From positions 1-6,956 of the forward strand of contig CAZQQV010000066.1 of assembly GCA_964595655.1 (NCBI GenBank): a DNA stretch of 6,956 nt, given 5' to 3'. A model generated the notes under the pieces. It was not told the origin of the DNA. It saw only the letters and a list, made by a program, of their open reading frames with translations, and did no database searches. The DNA comes from Caldimicrobium sp964595655. Lineage in GTDB: Bacteria > Desulfobacterota > Thermodesulfobacteria > Thermodesulfobacteriales > Thermodesulfobacteriaceae. Each line of letters begins with the position of its first letter. Within the stretch, counting starts at the first letter, position 1. This document shows positions 1 to 5,672 of the stretch, one piece after another. Made by a program: the position numbers and the translations under genes.

Positions 1-993
1 GCCTGGGGAAAGCCCCATGCAGAAAGGGAGGCTTTAAAAAAAGCAGGAGAGCTTGCAAAAGGGGCCTATCTTTATGTAACCCTTGAGCCCTGCTGTCATT
101 ACGGAAAAACCCCTCCCTGCACTGAGGCCATCCTTGAAGCTGGCATAAAGAAGGTGATTTGCGGAATTCGGGATCCTAATCCCATTGCCTGTAATGGGCT
201 TAGCCTTTTAAAGGCAAAGGGAGTTGAGGTTAAAGCAGGTGTTCTTGAGAAAGAAGTAAAGTACTTAACCCGATTTTTTCTTAGCCGTATCCTCAGGAAA
301 AGACCCTGGGTGATGGTAAAGGTTGCTCAGAGTCTTGATGGAAGGATTGCAGTTTCAAGTGGTGATTCTAAATGGATTTCAGGGGATAAGGCCTTAAAGT
401 TTGCTCACAAACTCAGGGCAATCAGTGACGCAATCCTTGTGGGAAAAAACACCGTTCTTAACGATGATCCCCAACTTACAACGCGTCTTGTAAAAGGGAA
501 AAATCCCATAAGAATTATTTTAGATACCAAGGCTGAGTTAAACCCTGATTTTAAGGTCTTTGAGGTTTCTGAGGATAAAAGAACCATACTTTGTTGCGGA
601 AATGAAGTCCCCGAAGAGAGACTCACTCCCTTTAAAAGAAAAGGCGTTGAAATCTGGAAACTTCCTTTAAAAAATGGAAAAATTGATCTTCAGGCCCTTA
701 TGGAAAAAGCCTTATCGGAAAATATCCTTTCCATTCTCGTTGAAGGTGGAGGAAAGATTCAGGGGGCCTTTTTAGGGGAAGGTTTAGTGGATGAGGTTTT
801 TGTTATCCTTTCGCCTTTAATAATTGGAGATCCCGAGGGTATTTTTAGTTTTTCTGCACGGCCTTTGAGGAAATTATCTGAAGCCACTTCTCTTCACAAT
901 TTCTGTGTAAGGAGGCTCGGAAGGGATTTCCTCTTTCACGGGTTTACCGAGGGTGGTTATTCCCTTCTAAATACCCCTTTAGGAGAATTTTGA
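1..993 (+). CDS. ribD: RibD, bifunctional riboflavin biosynthesis deaminase/reductase (5' end cut by window edge)
   Basis: Catalyses two cytosolic steps of riboflavin synthesis: deamination of 2,5-diamino-6-ribosylamino-pyrimidinone 5'-phosphate, then NADPH-dependent reduction of the ribose side chain. The frame is open from base 1, giving 330 visible residues. The Zn-dependent deaminase part shows HAE (visible residues 6-8) and PCCHYGKTPPC (30-40), which supply the zinc ligands His6, Cys31 and Cys40 and the catalytic Glu8. The reductase domain starts near residue 100 with VMVKVAQSLDGRIA, followed by SKWISG, the VGKNTVLNDDPQLT segment and, near the end, SILVEGGGKIQGAFL and the LSPLIIGD strand. 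In E. coli RibD the HAE His is residue 49, so about 43 residues are probably missing on the left. An internal GTG at 154 would cut off the zinc site and is not the start. The last 50 bases overlap the end of coaE on the other strand; the final dozen residues lie beyond the conserved domain. Identification is firm. Confidence 0.96.
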   Translation, partial: AWGKPHAEREALKKAGELAKGAYLYVTLEPCCHYGKTPPCTEAILEAGIKKVICGIRDPNPIACNGLSLLKAKGVEVKAGVLEKEVKYLTRFFLSRILRKRPWVMVKVAQSLDGRIAVSSGDSKWISGDKALKFAHKLRAISDAILVGKNTVLNDDPQLTTRLVKGKNPIRIILDTKAELNPDFKVFEVSEDKRTILCCGNEVPEERLTPFKRKGVEIWKLPLKNGKIDLQALMEKALSENILSILVEGGGKIQGAFLGEGLVDEVFVILSPLIIGDPEGIFSFSARPLRKLSEATSLHNFCVRRLGRDFLFHGFTEGGYSLLNTPLGEF

Positions 994-1549
994 GCTCTTC
1001 CTCAAGTTTCTCCTTTGGCTTTTCTGATGAAAAAACTCTATCTCCCCTTTTTTCTTTTTCTCTCAAGGGAAGCTGGAGTTTTGCCAGTTTCATAAAAAGT
1101 TCAGGCCTTTTAAGCTTTTTAATTCTCTCTTTTTGGGTTTCTTCGGAACAGGTTATGACCCAAATCTCATCAAAATATTTTTCCCAGGAGGCTTCAAAAA
1201 GAAGGGGGACCTCAACAAAACAGATTTTCTCTCCCCTTTCTTCTGCCTCTTTAAAAAAAGTTAAAACCTCCTTTAAAACCTCTGGATGAAGAATCTTTTC
1301 AAGCTCCTTTTTAAGCCCAGGATGAGCAATAATTTTTTCAAGTATGGCCTCGGTGTTAAGTGTCCCGTCATCCTTGTAAATTTTCTCTCCAAAAAGTTTT
1401 GTAATTTTTTCTTTGATTTCACTTTTTTGATATAAATATTTTACAATATCGTCACAGGATAAACAGAGAAACCCAAGGTTTTTAAGAATATTAAGAAAGG
1501 TGCTTTTTCCTGTTGCAATTCCTCCAGTTATAGCCACTTTTTTAAGCAT
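944..1549 (-). CDS. coaE: Dephospho-CoA kinase (CoaE)
   Basis: Phosphorylates the 3'-OH of dephospho-CoA with ATP, the final step of coenzyme A synthesis, in the cytosol. The 201-residue product has the usual family length. It begins with a strand and P-loop, AITGGIATGKST (GxxxxGKS at residues 9-16), followed by the substrate-binding acidic pair Asp32-Asp33 in SCDDIVKYL (DAD-type in other members), LHPEV near residue 87, the EVPLLFE strand near 113, and a lid-like basic segment, KERIKKLKR. The C-terminal LPLREKEKRGDRVF matches the family's Q-x-P-x-x-x-K-x-x-x-A-D-x-V region. ATG 1549 is supported by an AAAGGA ribosome-binding site five bases upstream, placed in the 12-base gap after the pseudouridine synthase stop. 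It is the last gene of the minus-strand unit. mutM and coaE also lie close together in some Firmicutes (polA-mutM-coaE region of Bacillus), so the pairing is not unique. Its last 16 codons plus stop run into ribD. Confidence 0.95.
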   Translation of the reverse strand: MLKKVAITGGIATGKSTFLNILKNLGFLCLSCDDIVKYLYQKSEIKEKITKLFGEKIYKDDGTLNTEAILEKIIAHPGLKKELEKILHPEVLKEVLTFFKEAEERGEKICFVEVPLLFEASWEKYFDEIWVITCSEETQKERIKKLKRPELFMKLAKLQLPLREKEKRGDRVFSSEKPKEKLEEELKILLKGYLEGNNHPR

Positions 1550-1561
1550 GGAAATCCTTTA

Positions 1562-2491
1562 TCATAGGTTTTCAAGAATCTCAAGGTAGCTTTTGAAATC
1601 TTCAGGGGGTTCTTTGTAAAAGGAAAGGATTTCTTTTTTTTTTGGATGTAAAAAAGTAATTCTTGCTGCATGAAGCATCAATCTTTCAGGCCTTGGCACA
1701 TCAAATTTTAGGCCTCCGTAGAGAGGATCCCCAAGAATAGGATGTCCAAGGGAACTGAAATGAACCCTTAATTGATGGGTTCTTCCGGTTATGGGTTTTG
1801 CAAGCACATAAGAGGCCTTTTTGTAATACTTAATAACTTCATAAAGGGTGATAGCCTCTTTTCCCTCCTTAAGAATGGCCATTTTTTTTCGATGAACTGG
1901 GTGTCTTCCAATGGGTTTTTCTATTTTGCCTTTACCAGGTGTGATTTTTCCGTAAAGGATGGCGAGATATTCCTTTTCGATTTCTCTCTCCTTAAATGCC
2001 TTTACTAAGGCCTGATGGGTAAAATCATTTTTGGCAACAAGCATAAGCCCTGAGGTATCCTTGTCTAAGCGATGAACAATGCCAGGCCTTAATATACCTC
2101 CAATCCCTGAAAGATTTTTCAGTCTCATTAAAAGGCCATGAACCAAGGTTCCCTCTCTATGGCCTGGGGCAGGATGCACAACTACCCCTTTTGGCTTATA
2201 GATTACCGCAAGGTCTTCATCTTCATAGAGGATTTCAAAGGGCACTTCCTGAGGAGTTAGTTGAAGGGGTTCATCTGGGGGAAAGAGCACCACAATTGTT
2301 TGTCCAGGTTTTGTCTTTTGACTTGCCTTGGCTCTTTCCTGGTTTACTGTGACTAAGCCTTCTTCAATCAGTTTTTGAATCCTTGAACGGGTAAGCTCTG
2401 GCAGTTTTTCTTTAAGGTAATGGTCAAGCCGAAGCCCTGCTTTTTCTGGTTCTACCTGAAAAATAAAGGTTTCACCCTTAAGGGATTTCAT
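1562..2491 (-). CDS. RluA/RluD-family 23S rRNA pseudouridine synthase
   Basis: Converts specific uridines in structured RNA, most likely 23S rRNA, to pseudouridine. Taking ATG 2491 gives 309 residues, normal for the RluD group. Residues about 18-70 form an S4 RNA-binding domain (GLRLDHYLKEKLPELTRSRI, then a VTVN turn). The catalytic domain shows the IYKPKGVVVHP strand (97-107) and the signature HRLDKDTSGLMLVAKN (140-155), with Asp143 as catalytic aspartate, then GRTHQLRVH (236-244) and the GDPLYGG motif (254-260). The S4 domain and the HRLDKDTSG form favour RluD/YlyB-type enzymes, but the exact target cannot be told from RluC without alignment. The ATG overlaps the mutM stop as ATGA, suggesting translational coupling. 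A longer form from TTG 2509 (315 residues) is possible: AGAGG lies nine bases before that TTG, while the ATG has no clear ribosome-binding site. The function is firm; the start is not. Confidence 0.93.
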   Translation of the reverse strand: MKSLKGETFIFQVEPEKAGLRLDHYLKEKLPELTRSRIQKLIEEGLVTVNQERAKASQKTKPGQTIVVLFPPDEPLQLTPQEVPFEILYEDEDLAVIYKPKGVVVHPAPGHREGTLVHGLLMRLKNLSGIGGILRPGIVHRLDKDTSGLMLVAKNDFTHQALVKAFKEREIEKEYLAILYGKITPGKGKIEKPIGRHPVHRKKMAILKEGKEAITLYEVIKYYKKASYVLAKPITGRTHQLRVHFSSLGHPILGDPLYGGLKFDVPRPERLMLHAARITFLHPKKKEILSFYKEPPEDFKSYLEILENL

Positions 2492-3303
2492 TTCTGACAG
2501 TTCGGGCAATAGGTTGTGCCTCTTTGAGCAATGAGGGTTCGCTTGAGTGGAGTTTGGCAGATGGGGCAGGGGCTTTCTGCCTTTCCGTAAACTAAGTGTC
2601 TTTCCTGGAAGTGCCCTCTTTTTCCCTCACCGTCAACATAGTCCCGAATGGATGAGCCTCTCAATGCAATGGCTTCATTTAATAGAGTCTTCATTTCCTG
2701 ATAGAGCCTTAATATTTCCTCTTCTGAGAGGTCAAGGCCCCGTCTAAAGGGGCTAATTCTTGCCCTGAAAAGGAGTTCATCAGTATAAATGTTCCCAAGC
2801 CCAGAAATATATTTTTGACTTAAGAAAAAGGCCTTTATATTTCCCCTGTGATTTACAATTGATCTCTTAAAGTCTTCATAGGATATCTCTAAGGCATCAA
2901 GACCAATTTTCGCAAAAAATTCAGGAAGCTTTTTTCGGGATAACAAAAAAACTTTACCAAATTTTCGCATATCCCTGAAAAGAAGCTCCCCTTTATCAAA
3001 GTAAAGGCTCAATACGGCATGGGAAGGATTGATAGAAGATTTTCTCACAGGATTAAATATCAGGGCTCCTGTAAGGCCAAGATGGAATATCAAGGCCTTT
3101 TCCTCAAAAAGGAAAGATAGAAATTTACCCTTTCTTTCAAGGGCTTCTACGGCCTTTCCCTCTATGGCTTTGAAGTCTTCTTTGGTGAGATGGTGTCTTT
3201 TGAGGAAATTTTCATTATGGATAAAAACCCCTTTGAGGATAGCCCCGGTTAATTCCTTTTCAAGGTCTCTTTTTATGGTTTCAACCTCAGGAAGTTCCGG
3301 CAT
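2488..3303 (-). CDS. mutM: Formamidopyrimidine-DNA glycosylase (MutM/Fpg)
   Basis: Base-excision repair enzyme that removes 8-oxoguanine and formamidopyrimidines and cuts the strand by beta/delta elimination. ATG 3303 gives MPELPEVETI, where Pro2 (N-terminal after Met removal) is the nucleophile and Glu3 assists; a reading from further upstream (3369) would bury this proline behind 22 residues and must be wrong. The 271 residues match the family length. Further landmarks are the RKGK lysine (Lys60), HLGLTG (74-79), RDMRKFG (110-116), the helix-two-turn-helix with SGLGNIYTDELLF (167-179), and a C-terminal zinc finger with Cys246, Cys249, Cys266 and Cys269. In the void-filling triad, the usual Met of HLGMTG is Leu77, while Arg113 and Phe115 are kept. 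The ATG is 10 bases after the AI-2E gene stop with no strong ribosome-binding site, so coupling to that gene is likely. Its TGA overlaps the ATG of the pseudouridine synthase. Confidence 0.96.
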   Translation of the reverse strand: MPELPEVETIKRDLEKELTGAILKGVFIHNENFLKRHHLTKEDFKAIEGKAVEALERKGKFLSFLFEEKALIFHLGLTGALIFNPVRKSSINPSHAVLSLYFDKGELLFRDMRKFGKVFLLSRKKLPEFFAKIGLDALEISYEDFKRSIVNHRGNIKAFFLSQKYISGLGNIYTDELLFRARISPFRRGLDLSEEEILRLYQEMKTLLNEAIALRGSSIRDYVDGEGKRGHFQERHLVYGKAESPCPICQTPLKRTLIAQRGTTYCPNCQK

Positions 3304-3313
3304 ACGCTTAAAA

Positions 3314-4387
3314 TTAAGAATTGTTCGTATCTTCTGAGTGAGTGAGCCACTTGGTTTTATAGATCTCAAGGATAGAGAGAGTTAGCCCAAGAATCAGTGG
3401 GCCAAGAAATAGGCCCGTTAACCCAAAGCGGGTTATTCCTCCAAGAACAGCAAAGAACATAAGGAGATTATGAATCTTTGTCTTTCCACCGATTAGAAAA
3501 GGTTTGATAAGATTGTCTACCTGCGCAACGGTCAAAGCACACGAAATTATTAAAATTAGCCCTTTTAGATAACTTCCTATAATGAATAAATAAATAGATA
3601 GGGGAAGCCAGATTAGGGCAGTTCCCATAAAGGGGATAAAAGAGGCAAGCATGGTTAAAAAGGCAAAAAAGACATATTGGGGGAGATCAAGGAGAAAATA
3701 GATTATCAAAGAAAGGATTCCCTGAATGAGAGCTGTTAAAACATTTCCATAAAGCACCCCTTTAAGAATAAGAGAGATCTTTTGAAAAATCTTATCTTTT
3801 GTCTCCTCTTCACCTGGTATTAGCTCTTTTAACGCAAAAACAATCCTTTCACCATCCACAAGAAAATAATAGAGTGTAAAGACTGTAAAGGCAACCTTTA
3901 TAAGAAATCCAAAACTTCCGAAAACAAAGGAGCTCAGAGACTGAAGGAGAGTCTCTGCAATCTTAGAGAAGCTCTGAGGTAGCTGGTTCAGTAAGGTGTC
4001 CAGGTAGGGCTTTAGATAGTAATAAAACTTTGAAAAGAAGAGCTTTTCCTTGAGATTGTGAAGGGATTCAAAGAGATTTTGTAGGGCAGTTAAGTTTAAG
4101 TTTTCAAGGAGATTAACAACCTGGGTGTAAAAGAGGATTCCTAAAAAGGAAAAGGGTGTTAAGACAAAAAAGATGAAGATAGTAATTGTTAAGATGGCTG
4201 AGAGAGCTCTTTTTCCGCGTAAGACTTTATTGATTCTCAGATAAAGGGGATAGAAAAAAAAGGCAAGAACACCACCCCAAAAAATAACCAGTAAAAAGGG
4301 TAAAAGCAAATATATAAAAAGTCCAAGAATAAAGACGGAGAGGGCAAGGACAATATAAAGATTAAGTGGCAGGGGATTTTCTCTCAT
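3314..4387 (-). CDS. AI-2E family transporter (TqsA/PerM-like membrane protein)
   Basis: Polytopic inner-membrane protein of the AI-2E transporter family. Known members export autoinducer-2 (TqsA), move Na+/H+ in some halophiles, or have no known substrate (PerM), so no substrate is assigned. The 357 residues are typical. Two hydrophobic segments lie near the N-terminus, a third follows the basic loop INKVLRGKRA, and then comes an amphipathic stretch of about 70 residues (rich in L, N, S, F). The conserved C-terminal half follows: KVAFTVFTLYYFLVDGER, LDLPQYVFFAFLTMLASFIPFMGT (with the IPFMG family motif), DNLIKPFLIGGKTKIHNLL and VLGGITRFGLTGLFLGPLI. ATG 4387 is chosen over an adjacent TTG at 4390, which would add one Met. 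No clear Shine-Dalgarno sequence precedes it; a possible -10 box lies about a dozen bases upstream. It is the first gene of the unit that continues to mutM, the pseudouridine synthase and coaE. Nothing in the sequence shows quorum sensing here. Confidence 0.92.
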   Translation of the reverse strand: MRENPLPLNLYIVLALSVFILGLFIYLLLPFLLVIFWGGVLAFFFYPLYLRINKVLRGKRALSAILTITIFIFFVLTPFSFLGILFYTQVVNLLENLNLTALQNLFESLHNLKEKLFFSKFYYYLKPYLDTLLNQLPQSFSKIAETLLQSLSSFVFGSFGFLIKVAFTVFTLYYFLVDGERIVFALKELIPGEEETKDKIFQKISLILKGVLYGNVLTALIQGILSLIIYFLLDLPQYVFFAFLTMLASFIPFMGTALIWLPLSIYLFIIGSYLKGLILIISCALTVAQVDNLIKPFLIGGKTKIHNLLMFFAVLGGITRFGLTGLFLGPLILGLTLSILEIYKTKWLTHSEDTNNS

Positions 4388-4390
4388 CAA

Positions 4391-4410
4391 TCATAAATAT
4401 AATAGTTTCC
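4391..4410 (-). promoter_or_regulatory. Possible promoter -10 region for the AI-2E transporter-mutM-coaE unit
   Basis: Between the terminator and the AI-2E gene the minus strand reads GGAAACTATTATATTTATGA. TATTAT (4404-4399) or the overlapping TATATT (4401-4396) resembles a sigma-70 -10 box. No good -35 box is seen at 17 bases; the stretch there is the pyrimidine tract of the terminator. If either box is real, transcription would begin only about 0-5 bases before the start codon. The call rests on position and a short AT-rich match, so confidence is low. Confidence 0.3.
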
Positions 4411-4413
4411 AGT

Positions 4414-4449
4414 AAAAAAGAAAGAGAGAAGGCCCCCGGTAAAGGGGCC
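4414..4449 (-). terminator. Rho-independent terminator of the cytochrome bd-like gene pair
   Basis: On the minus strand GGCCCC (4449-4444) pairs with GGGGCC (4436-4431) across a seven-base loop, TTTACCG. A pyrimidine tract, TTCTCTCTTTCTTTTTT (4430-4414), follows at once. The hairpin begins eight bases after the stop codon of the 399-residue subunit, the expected place for the end of that transcript. The tract is interrupted by C residues near the stem, so it may be less than fully efficient and allow some read-through into the AI-2E unit. Confidence 0.7.
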
Positions 4450-4457
4450 AGATGAGT

Positions 4458-5657
4458 CTAAAAGAGGGCACCGTTTTTAAGTGATATATAAATGCCTATG
4501 ATAACCATTACTACAATCCAGAGCCACATTAGAATAACAGAGACCTTTCCAAGTTTGTGGGCACCCACTTCTTTAATGCCTTTTCCGGCTCTATAAGCTA
4601 CAACTGCGGTGTAATAAAGGACAATCAATCCCATAAGAAAGGTGAGCAAGAAAAGCACAAGGGAGCCCAGGGAGAGATTAACGGGATAATCAGCAAAGGT
4701 ATATCCCACCAAGCCGAAATAACTCATTCTTAAAGCCTCACGGGCTGCACTCATTAAAAGAACGGTAATACCAAGGAAAAGGGCAACGGGCACAGCAAAT
4801 CTGGCAGGATTTTTCTGGATATAAAAGAGGAAGGCTATGAAAAGAAGACCAACTATAAGGGCAAGGATAAAGAAGGGATTGGTCATGAAATTAAGATTCT
4901 TGGGAAGAGTAATAAGCCATAGAAAGCCAACTACAGCCTGAAGGAGTGAAAAGATGAGGACAAGCTTAGCTCCCAATTTTTCTACCCAGTCAAGATAGGA
5001 AGGATCGTATTTTTCCCGGAAATACTTTGAATAAAAGATGAGCCAGACCCCTGTTACGGCAAAAGCAGGAAGCATAAAGTGAAGAAATCTGAAGATTTCA
5101 AAACCATGAAGATATTTACCACTTGAAATATACGTATTATTTTGCGTTGCAAAGCTTGGCCATTTCTCAGGATAGAGCTGGGTTACCGTTAAGGCATGGA
5201 TGACAATTCCTGCTAAAATGAGAAGGGCAAGGGATAGCAAAGGCCAGAGGATGTTGCCTTTACCTTCATAACCTCCTCCGAGGTAGAAAAAGTAGGCAAA
5301 GACGAAGGCAAGCGCTATAAATACAAGAAAGAGTAAGGCCCATACTGCAGAAAGGGTGTTAGCGGTATACCAGAAGGGGTCATAAATTACCTGAATAAAG
5401 AGCAAGGGAGCAACACCTAAGACCACAGCCCAGGAGATGGAGTTGACAACCAGTCTAGAGAGAGAGGCAGAAAGCCGGCGCCAGTTTTCATTCCCCTTAA
5501 TTTTTCCCCAGATTATAAGGCCAAGAGAACCAAGGACCAGATTTACAGCTAAAATATGTAGGGCAAAGGTAAGCACAAGAAAAATGTCAAAAATTATAGG
5601 AGGAGAGGGAAGCCCTGCAATATCTCTCATGGCTTTAATGTATTCTCCTATGGTCAT
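4458..5657 (-). CDS. CydA-like second subunit of a cytochrome bd-type complex
   Basis: Integral membrane protein of 399 residues with about ten predicted helices, probably the partner of the heme-c-bearing protein encoded just upstream. It is related by motif to cytochrome bd subunit I. Helix 1 has ALHILAVNLVLG (32-43), matching CydA LYHFLFVPLTLG, so His34 stands where CydA has its heme ligand His19. Helix 5 has FRFLHFMLPAFAVTG (189-203), placing His193 at the heme b558 ligand His186. The end of helix 8 reads REALRMSYF (306-314), similar to the CydA E-x-G-R-Q-P-W turn. Helix 3 lacks the two glutamates of the CydA proton path. The loop between helices 6 and 7 is only some 15 residues, so there is no Q-loop. 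An extra helix (about 372-393) follows the usual nine. A perfect AAGGAGGT sits five bases before ATG 5657. The alignments are by eye; the family is likely, the biochemical role is inferred. Confidence 0.75.
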   Translation of the reverse strand: MTIGEYIKAMRDIAGLPSPPIIFDIFLVLTFALHILAVNLVLGSLGLIIWGKIKGNENWRRLSASLSRLVVNSISWAVVLGVAPLLFIQVIYDPFWYTANTLSAVWALLFLVFIALAFVFAYFFYLGGGYEGKGNILWPLLSLALLILAGIVIHALTVTQLYPEKWPSFATQNNTYISSGKYLHGFEIFRFLHFMLPAFAVTGVWLIFYSKYFREKYDPSYLDWVEKLGAKLVLIFSLLQAVVGFLWLITLPKNLNFMTNPFFILALIVGLLFIAFLFYIQKNPARFAVPVALFLGITVLLMSAAREALRMSYFGLVGYTFADYPVNLSLGSLVLFLLTFLMGLIVLYYTAVVAYRAGKGIKEVGAHKLGKVSVILMWLWIVVMVIIGIYISLKNGALF

Positions 5658-5662
5658 GGCTG

Positions 5663-5670
5663 ACCTCCTT
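5663..5670 (-). promoter_or_regulatory. Strong Shine-Dalgarno site for the second bd-like subunit
   Basis: The minus strand carries AAGGAGGT, a full match to the 16S rRNA anti-Shine-Dalgarno sequence, five bases before ATG 5657. It fills most of the 15-base gap after the stop codon of the heme-c-bearing subunit. It fixes the start of the 399-residue protein and is much stronger than the other start sites in the window, suggesting that this subunit is made at a substantial rate. Confidence 0.85.
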
Positions 5671-5672
5671 TT

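Noticed and set aside
154..993. RibD starting at the internal GTG 154
   Set aside because: The same frame is open back to base 1 and encodes the HAE and PCCHYGKTPPC zinc motifs, so GTG 154 is inside the gene.
990..1289. Plus-strand open frame of 99 codons, rich in Ser, Phe and Lys
   Set aside because: It is antisense to coaE, has low-complexity composition and matches no family; it is a shadow of the real gene.
3029..3337. Plus-strand open frame of 102 codons
   Set aside because: It lies antisense to mutM, which is confirmed by catalytic and zinc-binding residues.
3304..3369. An upstream start for mutM at 3369, adding 22 residues and overlapping the AI-2E gene
   Set aside because: MutM needs its proline directly after the initiator Met as nucleophile; MPELPEVET at 3303 fixes the start.
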